Below, piece by piece: positions 6,927-16,224 of a DNA stretch of 39,695 nucleotides. The position numbers and the translations under genes are program-made. Below the pieces are notes generated by a model, which was given only the letters and a program-made list of their open reading frames with translations, was not told the DNA's origin and ran no database searches. Position 1 is the first letter of the stretch, and each line of letters begins with the position of its first letter. The DNA is from an uncultured Bacilli bacterium (GTDB lineage Bacteria > Bacillota_I > Bacilli_A > RF39 > UBA660), in the NCBI GenBank assembly GCA_910576925.1, contig CAJTKB010000003.1, positions 13,064 through 52,758 of the forward strand. Reading direction: 5' to 3'.

Positions 6927-7774
6927 TGGTTCAAGAAAGTTATGATGGTAGTGCAACTTTATATTTAATTCCAACTCCTATTGGAAATATGGATGATATA
7001 ACAAATAGAAGTATTGTCCTACTTAGAAGTGTAGATTTAATATTATGTGAAGACACTAGAACTTCGTTATCGTTACTTAAAAATTTTAATATATCCAAGA
7101 AACTTGTTAGTTGTCACGAATTTAATGAGGATAAGATTAAGGAATTTGTAGTGCAAGAACTAAAAAGTGGAAAAAATATTGGTTTAATTACTGATCAGGG
7201 TAGTCCTATTATTAGTGATCCTGGCTATATTGTATGTCGCTATGTTATTGAAAACGGTTATAATGTAGTTGGTTTGCCGGGTGCAACTGCCTTTGTTCCA
7301 GCATTAATATCTTCTGGTATTAATTCTAATCACTTTTTATATTATGGTTTTTTAAATAGTAAAAGTAGTAAGCAATTACAAGAGTTAGAAATGTTAAAAA
7401 ATTATCCTTTTACTATTATTTTTTATGAAGCTCCTCATAGAATAGAAATGACTCTTAAAAATATACAAAAGGTGTTTGGTGATAGATATATTTCTATTAG
7501 TAGAGAAATATCTAAATTATATGAAGAGATAATTAGAGGGAAAATAAGTGATTGCTTATCTAATATGACTACTATTAAAGGAGAGTATGTTATTGTTGTG
7601 GAAGGATGTACTAACTTAAATGATTTCAGTTCATTATCTATTATTTCTCATATAGATATGTATTTAGATGATGGTCTTGGTGAGATGGAGGCAATAAAAA
7701 AAGTTGCTCGTGAGAGAAAAGTTGCTAAATCTATTATTTATAAAGAGTACATTAATAGTAAAAAGAGTGGGTGA
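6926..7774 (+). CDS. rsmI: 16S rRNA 2'-O-methyltransferase RsmI
   Basis: This tetrapyrrole-methylase-fold enzyme methylates the 2'-OH of C1402 in 16S rRNA. Family motifs are LYLIPTPIGNMDDIT (about 12-26), LILCEDTRTS, GLITDQGSPIISDPG and VVGLPGATA. Length is 282 residues, as in the family. A strong AAAGGAGGT site precedes the ATG, which shares one base with the previous stop. It lies four bases from pth, within a continuous co-directional run from holB to mfd. Confidence 0.96.
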   Translation: MVQESYDGSATLYLIPTPIGNMDDITNRSIVLLRSVDLILCEDTRTSLSLLKNFNISKKLVSCHEFNEDKIKEFVVQELKSGKNIGLITDQGSPIISDPGYIVCRYVIENGYNVVGLPGATAFVPALISSGINSNHFLYYGFLNSKSSKQLQELEMLKNYPFTIIFYEAPHRIEMTLKNIQKVFGDRYISISREISKLYEEIIRGKISDCLSNMTTIKGEYVIVVEGCTNLNDFSSLSIISHIDMYLDDGLGEMEAIKKVARERKVAKSIIYKEYINSKKSG

Positions 7775-7778
7775 TATA

Positions 7779-8345
7779 ATGAAATTAGTTGTTGGATTAG
7801 GTAATCCTGGAAGGGAATATAATAATACTCGTCATAATATTGGCTTTTTTATGGTGGATAAGTATTTAGAGAGTAAAGGATTATTTGATTATAAAATTAA
7901 GTTTAATGGTTTATGTATTGATACAGTTATAAATAATGAAAAAGTAATATTTTTGAAACCTCAAAGTTATATTAATTTATCAGGTGAGGTAATAAAAAAA
8001 TTCATTGATTTTTATAAGATATTAGTAGAAGATGTGCTTATAATCAGTGATGATTTAGATTTAAATGTTGGTTGTTTAAAGTTAAAAAGTAAGGGATCTA
8101 GTGGAGGCCATAATGGACTTAAAAATATAGAGCTTCATCTTAAGACACAAGAGTATAAAAGGCTAAAAATAGGTATTGCAAATAATAAAAGTATTGATAC
8201 TAAGGATTATGTTTTAGCACGTCTTAGTAATGAAGATATTTGTGTTTATAACGATTTAAGTAAAACAGTTAATATGATTTTGGATGATTATTTTTGTGTT
8301 AACTTTAGTATATTATGTGGTAAATATAATAAGAAAAATAGGTGA
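7779..8345 (+). CDS. pth: Peptidyl-tRNA hydrolase
   Basis: Pth releases peptides from peptidyl-tRNAs that drop off the ribosome. The 188 residues begin MKLVVGLGNPGREYNNTRHNIGF, with the catalytic histidine at 20. SDDLDL and GSSGGHNGLKN follow, all diagnostic of bacterial Pth. The frame is open to 7704 inside rsmI, but GGGTGAT before the ATG at 7779 and the canonical N-terminus settle the start. It is linked to mfd, as in B. subtilis, but the pair lies upstream of metG rather than downstream of spoVG. Confidence 0.96.
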   Translation: MKLVVGLGNPGREYNNTRHNIGFFMVDKYLESKGLFDYKIKFNGLCIDTVINNEKVIFLKPQSYINLSGEVIKKFIDFYKILVEDVLIISDDLDLNVGCLKLKSKGSSGGHNGLKNIELHLKTQEYKRLKIGIANNKSIDTKDYVLARLSNEDICVYNDLSKTVNMILDDYFCVNFSILCGKYNKKNR

Positions 8346-8350
8346 TTTTT

Positions 8351-11300
8351 ATGAGGGCTTTAGATATTATTGAAATTAGTGACAAAAAAAACTTGATTGG
8401 TTTAACAAATTCGTCTTTTTCATTATATTTAGCAAGTCTTTTGGAAAGAGATAAAAATGATATATTAGTTGTTGTTAACTCACTATATGAGGCTAATCAG
8501 ATTTATTCTTTAGTTAGTTCTTTTACATCTTGTGTATATTTATTTCCAATGGATGATTTTTTGACAAGTGAAGCACTTGCTGTAAGTCCAGATTTGTTAA
8601 TTAGCAGAATGGAAACTATTAGAGATATTTCTATTTTAAATAGACCCAATATTGTTATAACTAATTTAATGGGTTATCTTAGGTTTTTGCCTAGCAAGAA
8701 TAAGTATCTTTCTAGTATTATATCTATTAAATTAGGAGATAATATATCACCACACGAATTGTTTAATAGCCTTAATAAGGCTGGTTATAAGAGAGAAGTT
8801 ATTGTAACTAATACAGGTGAAGTTGGCTTACGTGGTTTTGTTGTGGATATTTTTCCTATTGGCGAAGATAATCCTGTTAGAGTAGAATTTTTTGGTGATG
8901 AAGTAGATTCTATTCGTTTTTTTGATGCAAATACACAACAATCTGTGGAAAAAATAGATAGTATAACAATATATCCTAACTCTGAGTTTTTAATTGACAG
9001 AGATTGTCCAGATGAATTTTTATATAAACAAAAATATTTGTCAGATTATAGTGATGATGTTGTTAATATTACTAATTATTTAGATAATAATTATACTATA
9101 TATAAAGATTTAGAACAATTAAAGCTTAGTTATAGCACTTTGGTTGAAGAGATTTTTGAATATCAAAGTAAAACAGATAGTACCTATAATGGTACTTATA
9201 TGAATGATTTTAATAAAATTATTGATTATAATGCATTTAATTATTCTTCAGTTGATAATTATAATAAAAATAGCGATTTGTTTGATTATAATGTGCATAC
9301 TATTGGCAATTTTTATGAAAAGAGTGATTTAATTAATAATTTTATTTTAAAATGTATTAATAATGGTCAAACAGTTGTTATTTGTTTGAAAGACTATCAA
9401 ATTAAAAATATAGAGAAGAGTATTAATATGAAAACTATAGTTACTAGTCTTGATAAAATACATGATAATTCAGTTAATTTGATAGTTAATGATTTATTTG
9501 AAGGTTTTATATATAATAATTATGTGTTTATTACGGGTCGTGAATTATTTTTAAATCACGATGAGAACAAAAAATATAAAACAAAATTTAAATATTCTAG
9601 TAAGATTACTGATATAAATAAGTTAGAAATAGGTGACTTTGTAGTTCATAATGTTCATGGAATAGGAGTTTATAATGGAATAAAGAAACTTAGTAATAAT
9701 TCTATTGATAAGGATTATATAGAGGTTATTTATCAAGGAAAAGATAAATTATATATACCTGTTGAAAAAATAGATTATTTATTTAAGTATTCTGGAAAAG
9801 ATGGTATGGTTCCTAAAGTTAATAAACTTAATGGTAGTGAATGGCAAAAGACTAAGAGTAGAGTTAGCAAAAAAGTTGCTGATATGGCTGATGAACTTAT
9901 AAAACTTTATGCTGAGAGAGAAAGTAGAAAGGGTTTTGCTTTTTCTAAAGATAATGATTTACAAATTAGTTTTGAAAAGGCCTTTCCTTACCAATTAACA
10001 AATGATCAAAAACATTCTATAAAACAGATTAAAGATGAAATGGAATCTAGTAAGCCTATGGATATGCTTCTTTGTGGTGATGTAGGATTTGGAAAAACAG
10101 AGGTTGCTTTTGTTGCTGCTTTTAAGGCTATTTTAGATTCTAAACAGGTTCTTTTATTATGTCCTACAACAATTTTATCTAATCAACATTATAAAAATGC
10201 TCTTATAAGATTTAAAGATTTTCCTGTTAATATAGCACTTTTTAATAGATTTACAACTAATAAGGAAGCTAATCAAATTATTGAAGGATTAAAGTCTGGA
10301 GTTATAGATATGGTTATAGGTACTCATAGGCTTTTAAATGACAAGATTAAACCACATGATTTGGGTCTTTTGATAATTGATGAAGAGCAGAGATTTGGAG
10401 TTAAACATAAGGAGAAAATAAAACAATATAAAAGTAATGTTGATGTATTAACTCTTACAGCAACACCTATTCCTAGAACTCTTCAGATGTCTATGACAGG
10501 AATTAGAAGTTTATCTTTAATTGAGACACCACCAGTTAATCGTTATCCAGTTCAGACTTATGTTGTATCTTATAATGAACAGATTATAAAAGATGCTATT
10601 TATAAAGAATTATCAAGAGATGGACAAGTATTCTTGTTATATAATAGTGTTGAAGATATAGAAAAGATGGTATATAAAGTAAATAGATTGGTGCCAGAAG
10701 CTAGGATAATTTATGCTCATGGTAGAATGAATAAGGAAGAATTAGAAAATAAAATGTTAGATTTTATAAATCACTTATATGATGTACTTATTTGTACTAC
10801 AATAATAGAGACTGGAATAGACATTCCTAATGTTAATACTTTGATTATTTTAAATGCAGATAGGTTTGGTCTTAGTCAACTTTATCAAATTAGAGGAAGG
10901 GTTGGTAGGAGTAATCGTTTTGCTTATGCTTATCTTATGTATGAACCATTTAAGACTTTAACTGAAAATGCTACTAAGAGACTTAATGTAATCAAGGAGT
11001 TTACAGAACTTGGAAGTGGTTTTTCTATTGCAACACGAGATTTGTCAATTAGAGGAGCAGGAGATATTTTAGGTAGTGAACAAGCTGGCTTTATTGATAG
11101 TGTAGGAATAGATTTATATATGAAAATGTTAAATCAAGAGGTCAGTAGACGTAAAGGCGAAAAAGTAATAGAAGAAGAAGATACTAATTCTAAGCCACTT
11201 ATTAATGTCGTAACTCATATTAAAGATAGTTATGTTGATTCTGAAGATTTGAAAATAGAAATACATAGAAAAATTAATACTATTGATAGTTTAGATCGTT

Positions 11301-11638
11301 TTAATGTTGTTAAAGCTGAACTTGAAGATAGATTTGGTTTTATTGATTCTGATATGGAAATATATATGTTGGAAGAGTGGTTTGAACATCTTGCTGAGAG
11401 AATCGGATTGAATAATGTTATGGAAACTAAAAACTCTGTTGAACTTATGTTTAAAAAAGAGATGCTTCAGGATATCAAAGTAGAAGATTTATTTACTGAG
11501 TCTTTTAAAATAACTAATATGTTTAGATTTCAAAAAAGAGGAAATAATTTAGTTATTATTCTTGATACAATTAAACTAGAGAAACATTTTCTTTATTATT
11601 TAATAGAATTATTAGAATTAATTTTAAGTCTAAAGTAA
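8351..11638 (+). CDS. mfd: Transcription-repair coupling factor Mfd
   Basis: Mfd is a DNA translocase that displaces stalled RNA polymerase and recruits UvrA. The 1095 residues show a UvrB-like N-terminal region (to about 340), the RNA-polymerase interaction domain (LEIGDFVVHNVHGIGVY, about 431-447), Walker A GDVGFGKT (about 576-583), a DEEQ box (677-680), the LTATPIPRTLQ motif, QIRGRVGR, and a C-terminal TRCF domain. It is slightly shorter than B. subtilis Mfd (1177). AGGTGA overlapping the pth stop precedes the ATG at 8351. Confidence 0.97.
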   Translation: MRALDIIEISDKKNLIGLTNSSFSLYLASLLERDKNDILVVVNSLYEANQIYSLVSSFTSCVYLFPMDDFLTSEALAVSPDLLISRMETIRDISILNRPNIVITNLMGYLRFLPSKNKYLSSIISIKLGDNISPHELFNSLNKAGYKREVIVTNTGEVGLRGFVVDIFPIGEDNPVRVEFFGDEVDSIRFFDANTQQSVEKIDSITIYPNSEFLIDRDCPDEFLYKQKYLSDYSDDVVNITNYLDNNYTIYKDLEQLKLSYSTLVEEIFEYQSKTDSTYNGTYMNDFNKIIDYNAFNYSSVDNYNKNSDLFDYNVHTIGNFYEKSDLINNFILKCINNGQTVVICLKDYQIKNIEKSINMKTIVTSLDKIHDNSVNLIVNDLFEGFIYNNYVFITGRELFLNHDENKKYKTKFKYSSKITDINKLEIGDFVVHNVHGIGVYNGIKKLSNNSIDKDYIEVIYQGKDKLYIPVEKIDYLFKYSGKDGMVPKVNKLNGSEWQKTKSRVSKKVADMADELIKLYAERESRKGFAFSKDNDLQISFEKAFPYQLTNDQKHSIKQIKDEMESSKPMDMLLCGDVGFGKTEVAFVAAFKAILDSKQVLLLCPTTILSNQHYKNALIRFKDFPVNIALFNRFTTNKEANQIIEGLKSGVIDMVIGTHRLLNDKIKPHDLGLLIIDEEQRFGVKHKEKIKQYKSNVDVLTLTATPIPRTLQMSMTGIRSLSLIETPPVNRYPVQTYVVSYNEQIIKDAIYKELSRDGQVFLLYNSVEDIEKMVYKVNRLVPEARIIYAHGRMNKEELENKMLDFINHLYDVLICTTIIETGIDIPNVNTLIILNADRFGLSQLYQIRGRVGRSNRFAYAYLMYEPFKTLTENATKRLNVIKEFTELGSGFSIATRDLSIRGAGDILGSEQAGFIDSVGIDLYMKMLNQEVSRRKGEKVIEEEDTNSKPLINVVTHIKDSYVDSEDLKIEIHRKINTIDSLDRFNVVKAELEDRFGFIDSDMEIYMLEEWFEHLAERIGLNNVMETKNSVELMFKKEMLQDIKVEDLFTESFKITNMFRFQKRGNNLVIILDTIKLEKHFLYYLIELLELILSLK

Positions 11639-11807
11639 AGATAATATTTGTATTTAACTTAAAAAATTAGAACCTCTTTTATAAGTGATCGATTAGTTAA
11701 TAAACTTAAGAAATAAAGTTTTATATCTGAAAAAATAAGTAATTTTATTTTTCTTATTGTAAAATGTTGGATACTTTTATTTAAAAAATTAAAAATTATA
11801 GGTATTT

Positions 11808-12512
11808 ATGCTTTATTATGTTATTATTATATTATTAAGTGTAGTAAGGTATGTGATAGTAATGACAGAGTTAGATGATATAAAGGAACAATCTTTAAAT
11901 AATTATAGACTAGCTGTTAAAGAAATAATTAAAAATAATACAACGTCTTTATTAGAAGATGATATTATGAGTTTAATAAGGAAACCTCCACTTGACTCTA
12001 TGGATGTTATTAAAAATAAGTTTTTAACTCTTGCTAAAAGAGAAGATGTTGTATTAAATACTCAATATTTAGATAAAATGCTTGAGGATTATAGAGAAAA
12101 AATAAGTAAGGATTTTTCGTTTATAAAAGAATGTAGAATAAATGATTTATCTAAAGATGTTATGGTTTTTGTTCCAAAAAAACAATTTGACACTATGAAA
12201 ATTACTAAAAAACAATTAAATCTTGTTAATAAAAAAATTAATAGTATTTTGAAAGAAAAAATAGTTGAGATAGTTAATATATTTATAATTGACAATATTA
12301 AAGACGTATTTGGTGATAATGTTGATGATTTGAAGTATTCAAAGATTAATAAAGAATTAATAAAGTATTTTAAATCTGTTTATCCTAAAGAGATTCTTGA
12401 AAATATTAATTTGAAGTTGCTTGTCAAGGATACTACTCTTATTAATGGTGTGAGAGAACAAAGTGAAAGATATATTTTTACTGAAACAAATTCTAGAATA
12501 AATGATTTATAA
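11808..12512 (+). CDS. Uncharacterised protein between mfd and spoVT
   Basis: I do not recognise this protein (234 residues). If it starts at 11808, the first ~19 residues (LYYVIIILLSVVRYVIVM) are hydrophobic and could anchor it in the membrane. If it starts at the internal ATG at 11862, it is a soluble 216-residue protein. Both have imperfect ribosome sites: AGG five bases before 11808, and AAGGT eleven bases before 11862. The rest is highly charged and mostly helical by composition (KKINSILKEKIVEIVNIF). There are no cysteine pairs or recognisable catalytic motifs. A 169-bp gap separates it from mfd, and in that gap I see no clear terminator. Confidence 0.7.
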   Translation: MLYYVIIILLSVVRYVIVMTELDDIKEQSLNNYRLAVKEIIKNNTTSLLEDDIMSLIRKPPLDSMDVIKNKFLTLAKREDVVLNTQYLDKMLEDYREKISKDFSFIKECRINDLSKDVMVFVPKKQFDTMKITKKQLNLVNKKINSILKEKIVEIVNIFIIDNIKDVFGDNVDDLKYSKINKELIKYFKSVYPKEILENINLKLLVKDTTLINGVREQSERYIFTETNSRINDL

Positions 12513-12562
12513 TATAAATAATATTATACAATTTTTTTAAAATAATTGTAGAGGAGTTAGAA

Positions 12563-13717
12563 ATGGTTAGTAAAATAAAGAGTGTGAAAAAAAATAAGAC
12601 AAAGAAAATTGATAAAAAAGTTATTATAGTAATTTTTGCTTTTCTTTTATTTCTTTTTGGTGGATTTTTTCTTTATAGATATGTAGGTCGTACTGAAATT
12701 GATGAGAGTTGGGGAGAGACTTATTATTTATATTTAAAAGATGTTAATAATAATAACAAAGGAGAAAAAGCTGGTATTGATAGGGATTCTAGTAATGCTA
12801 AATTAAATTTTTATAAGATTAATAATGTTAAAGAACCTGTAATGGTTGTTTCGTATCAGAAAAATAATATAAATTATTCTAATGTATATTATATAGAAAA
12901 TAAGAAAGTAAATACTATTATTTATAATGAGCCAACTAGTATAGAATATTTATATAATATTGAAAAAAATGAATACGATTATTACTTTCATATAGAAAAA
13001 GATGGAAAGGATTATTATCAGCAAATAGGAGAAGTTTTAGAGGATAAGAAAAAACAACCAGAATATTCTTTTGAAAAAGAAGAAAAAGAAAGTGCTATAT
13101 CAAATACTGGAGAAGAAATATCTGTTAGTAAGTTTGATACAATTTTTGTTTATCTTGACATTATTAAAGATAAAGGAATAGATTATAATACTAGTTTATC
13201 TAGTAAGGAATTATTACAAGTAATTAAGGATACAATTTCTAATTATAAAGATAACTTAGATATAGTAGATGAAGAAATAAAGGAAAGTGTTGCAAAAAAA
13301 GTAGAAGAAATTTCCTCAAAGTTAGATACTATTAAAAATTTATTGATTGAAAATGAGAAAAAGGAAAGATTAGAAAGTATTAAGAACAAATTAATGGGTG
13401 TATGGAAATATGTGGATGCTAATAATAATATTCTTGTTATGGGATTAACTGTAGAAAGAGGACAATTAATATATAAATATGGAATATATGCTACAGGTGG
13501 TGGAGATTATGGTAAATTACAAAATATAGAAAGTATCAATGATAATATTATTAAATTAGTTATCTATGATGAAGGATGTTCTGGATATGATTGTATAGAA
13601 GAGAGAGAAGAGAGAACTTTTAATGTTTCAATAGATGTTACTAATATTGATAATGGAATTATTAAAATTGATAATAATACTTATAATTATGCTAGTAAAG
13701 ACTGGTATGGAGTTTAA
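12563..13717 (+). CDS. Uncharacterised single-pass membrane protein with large outer domain
   Basis: This is a 384-residue protein with a lysine-rich cytoplasmic start, one transmembrane helix (about 20-43, IVIFAFLLFLFGGFFLYRYV) and a long extracytoplasmic part. The first outer segment is tyrosine- and asparagine-rich and probably beta. It is followed by a charged region likely to be coiled coil (about 215-280, ending KKERLESIKNKL). A C-terminal ~100-residue domain starts GVWKYVDANNNILVMGL and contains a CSGYDC cysteine pair; it looks like a small beta-barrel domain. I do not recognise the family. GAGGAG precedes the ATG, and a strong terminator follows. Confidence 0.8.
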   Translation: MVSKIKSVKKNKTKKIDKKVIIVIFAFLLFLFGGFFLYRYVGRTEIDESWGETYYLYLKDVNNNNKGEKAGIDRDSSNAKLNFYKINNVKEPVMVVSYQKNNINYSNVYYIENKKVNTIIYNEPTSIEYLYNIEKNEYDYYFHIEKDGKDYYQQIGEVLEDKKKQPEYSFEKEEKESAISNTGEEISVSKFDTIFVYLDIIKDKGIDYNTSLSSKELLQVIKDTISNYKDNLDIVDEEIKESVAKKVEEISSKLDTIKNLLIENEKKERLESIKNKLMGVWKYVDANNNILVMGLTVERGQLIYKYGIYATGGGDYGKLQNIESINDNIIKLVIYDEGCSGYDCIEEREERTFNVSIDVTNIDNGIIKIDNNTYNYASKDWYGV

Positions 13718-13728
13718 AATTTTTTTGT

Positions 13729-13756
13729 AAAGGCTATATATTTTATAGTCTTTTTT
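13729..13756 (+). terminator. Rho-independent terminator
   Basis: AAAGGCTATA pairs with TATAGTCTTT (one G-U pair) around a five-base loop, followed by a T-run. It separates the membrane-protein gene from spoVT. Confidence 0.85.
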
Positions 13757-13807
13757 GAATAAAACTTTTAATTTTGTTAACTATATATTATAGAAAGTGA
13801 GGAATTT

Positions 13808-14329
13808 ATGAGTACTACAGGAATAGTTAGAAGAATTGATGATTTAGGTAGAGTTGTTATTCCAAAAGAAATTAGAAAAACTCTTAGAATTAAAGAGGGT
13901 GATCCTTTAGAAATTGGTATTTTTAATGATAATATAATATTAAAAAAATATTCTTCTATTGAAGATTTTCAATTTATGTTTGGTATTCTTATTGAAAAAG
14001 TTAGTAATATTATAAAAAAATCTGTAATAGTATTTGATAGAGATAAGATTATATGTGCTAGTAATTCTGATTTTTCTTCATATATAAATAAAAATATTTC
14101 TAATTCAATTTATAGCTTAATGGAAGAGAGAAAAATGAATTATATAGGTAGTGATATAGAAATTATATCTGATGTTGAAGCTAAAGGTAATTTTGTTTTC
14201 TCTAGTATTGTTCCAAATGGTGATGTTGTAGGTGGAGTTTTGATATTAGATGAAAAAGAGATTAGTGAAGAAGATAAAGTATTTTTAGATTTAATTATAG
14301 ATATTTTTGTTAAATATATTGAAGAATAG
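13808..14329 (+). CDS. spoVT: Stage V sporulation regulator SpoVT
   Basis: This 173-residue transcription factor has an AbrB-type swapped-hairpin DNA-binding domain (TGIVRRIDDLGRVVIPKEIR, 4-23, then LRIKEGDPLEI) and a C-terminal GAF-like domain from about residue 55. B. subtilis SpoVT (178 residues) tunes sigma-G genes in the forespore. The N-terminal half is almost identical to it, and the GAF part separates it from AbrB. GTGAGGAA precedes the ATG. TGAATA at 13756-13761 equals the sigma-G -35 consensus, but the -10 region is poor, so forespore control is only suggested. Confidence 0.93.
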   Translation: MSTTGIVRRIDDLGRVVIPKEIRKTLRIKEGDPLEIGIFNDNIILKKYSSIEDFQFMFGILIEKVSNIIKKSVIVFDRDKIICASNSDFSSYINKNISNSIYSLMEERKMNYIGSDIEIISDVEAKGNFVFSSIVPNGDVVGGVLILDEKEISEEDKVFLDLIIDIFVKYIEE

Positions 14330-14347
14330 TATTTTTAATGATATAAT
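14319..14347 (+). promoter_or_regulatory. Promoter of the metG T-box leader
   Basis: TTGAAG (14319-14324) and an extended -10 TGATATAAT (TATAAT at 14342-14347) are separated by 17 bp. The -35 overlaps the end of spoVT. The RNA would start near 14354. Confidence 0.75.
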
Positions 14348-14353
14348 CTATCT

Positions 14354-14580
14354 ATTAAATGTTTAGAAAAAGAAGTTGTTAATAAAATAATTTCAGAGAG
14401 TTTCTTTTATGGTGAGAGAGAAATATTATTTGTTAATAATTATGGCTTTGGAACTGTTATATTGATATGTAAATATAGCCGTAGATAGGCGTTAACTATT
14501 TAAGTGTATAATAAAATTATTATAAAATAAGGTGGAACCGCGGGAAGACTCGTCCTTATATTATAATAATTTTTTATTTT
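14354..14580 (+). promoter_or_regulatory. T-box leader specific for methionine
   Basis: This tRNA-sensing leader lies upstream of metG. The T-box sequence TGGAACCGCG is at 14533-14542. Stem I landmarks are AGAGAG (14395-14400) and a GGTG distal-loop element (14411-14414). On the 3' side of the stem is ATG followed by a purine (14442-14444), which fits a methionine specifier. The antiterminator would pair ATAAGG (14527-14532) with CCTTAT (14554-14559) around the TGGAACC bulge. Only an AT stem and T-run (about 14570-14580) could serve as a terminator. TCCTT (14553-14557) could instead pair with AAGGA of the ribosome site. Confidence 0.9.
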
Positions 14581-14600
14581 TAATTAAAGGAGGATTTTAT

Positions 14601-16124
14601 ATGTGTAAAAAATTTTATATTAGTACTGCTATAGCTTATACTTCTGGAAAACCTCATATTGGTAATACTTATGAAGTTGTGTTAGCAGATGCGATTGCTA
14701 GATATAAGAGACTTAAAGGGTATGATGTTTATTTTCAAACAGGTACAGATGAGCATGGAGAAAAGATTGAAATTAAAGCTCGTGAAAAGGGAATAACTCC
14801 TAAAGAATTTGTTGATGAGATATCAACTGAAATTAAAAGTATTTGGGATATTATGAATACTAGTTATGATAAATTTGTTAGAACAACAAATGATAATCAT
14901 GAGAAGGTTGTCCAACATATTTTTAAAAAGATGTATGATAAAGGTGATATTTATAAAGGAGAATATAGAGGATTATATTGTACTCCATGCGAATCTTTTT
15001 GGACTGAGTCTCAACTTATTGATGGAAAATGTCCTGATTGTGGAAGAGATGTTAAAGAAGCAGTAGAAGAAGCATATTTTTTTAAACTTTCAAAATATCA
15101 AAAAAAATTGGAAGAATATATAGAGAGTCATCCTGATTTTATACAACCAGTATCTAGAAAAAATGAAATGCTTAATAATTTTATTAAGCCTGGTTTACAA
15201 GATTTATGCGTCTCTAGAACCTCTTTTACTTGGGGAATACCAGTAGACTTTGATGAAGGACATATAGTTTATGTTTGGCTTGATGCTTTGACGAATTATA
15301 TTACTAATATTGGTTATGATGTCGATAATGTTAGTGATAATTTCAAAAAATACTGGCCTGCTGATTTGCATTTGATTGGTAAAGATATTATTCGTTTTCA
15401 TTCAATTTATTGGCCTTGCTTTTTATGGTCTCTTGATTTAGAAATTCCTAAAAAGGTTTTTGGACATCCTTGGCTTTTGATGAATAATGATAAAATGAGT
15501 AAAAGTAAGGGAAATGTACTTTATGCTGATACTTTAGTTGAAGAATTTGGTGTTGATGCTGTTAGATATTATTTACTTCATGAAATTCCTTTTGCTGATG
15601 ATGGTAATATTACTAGAGAACTGTTGATTGAAAGGATTAATAGTGATCTTGCAAATATTTTGGGAAATTTGGTTAATAGAACAATTTCTATGGGGCATAA
15701 GTATTTTGATGGTAATATTACTAATAAACATAAGTCTGATTCAATAGATGAAGCATATATTTTACAAATTAATGAACTTAATAAAAAAGTAGAAGATAAG
15801 ATGGATAATTTGGAAGTTAGTGATTCTATAAGTGAAATTTTCAATGTTCTTCGTAGTAGTAATAAATATATAGATGATACTACTCCTTGGATTTTAGCTA
15901 GAGATGATAATAAAAAAGATAGATTAGAGAATGTACTTTATAATTTATTAGAAGGAATTAGAGTTTGTTCCTCTCTATTAGTACCATTTATGCCAGAAAC
16001 TGCTCAAAATATTAAAAATCAATTGAATAATTATGATAATTCTTTAGAATATAATGATAGTAATATTTATAAACTTTCTGATTGTATGCCTTTATTTATG
16101 CGAATAGATGTAAATAAAAAGTAA
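14601..16124 (+). CDS. metG: Methionyl-tRNA synthetase
   Basis: This class I synthetase (507 residues) charges tRNA-Met. The HIGH-type motif is PHIGN (about 18-22), followed by a four-cysteine knuckle (CTPCESF and CPDCGR) and the KMSKS loop (DKMSKSKGN). The start is the ATG at 14601 behind AAAGGAGG; the open frame upstream runs into the T-box. It lacks the C-terminal tRNA-binding (Trbp111-like) domain of the 664-residue B. subtilis enzyme. The name is metS in Bacillus nomenclature. It is next to tatD, as in B. subtilis. Confidence 0.97.
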   Translation: MCKKFYISTAIAYTSGKPHIGNTYEVVLADAIARYKRLKGYDVYFQTGTDEHGEKIEIKAREKGITPKEFVDEISTEIKSIWDIMNTSYDKFVRTTNDNHEKVVQHIFKKMYDKGDIYKGEYRGLYCTPCESFWTESQLIDGKCPDCGRDVKEAVEEAYFFKLSKYQKKLEEYIESHPDFIQPVSRKNEMLNNFIKPGLQDLCVSRTSFTWGIPVDFDEGHIVYVWLDALTNYITNIGYDVDNVSDNFKKYWPADLHLIGKDIIRFHSIYWPCFLWSLDLEIPKKVFGHPWLLMNNDKMSKSKGNVLYADTLVEEFGVDAVRYYLLHEIPFADDGNITRELLIERINSDLANILGNLVNRTISMGHKYFDGNITNKHKSDSIDEAYILQINELNKKVEDKMDNLEVSDSISEIFNVLRSSNKYIDDTTPWILARDDNKKDRLENVLYNLLEGIRVCSSLLVPFMPETAQNIKNQLNNYDNSLEYNDSNIYKLSDCMPLFMRIDVNKK

Positions 16125-16224
16125 AATGAATGTAAAGTTGTAAAAATGGTTAAAAAAATAATTGTAAAGGGATATTTTTATGATATATTAAAAAGGTAGT
16201 AAAAATATTGTTAAGGAGATAGCT

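Noticed and set aside
13756..13790. Sigma-G promoter of spoVT
   Set aside because: TGAATA matches the -35, but no acceptable -10 (CATACTA) lies 17-18 bp downstream. It is mentioned only as a hint in the gene entry.
16138..16160. Recurrent GTAAAA-TGGTTAAAAA-like motif (also near 23176 and 34213)
   Set aside because: It is found in three intergenic regions, but the similarity is short and of AT-rich composition. I could not tie it to a known operator.
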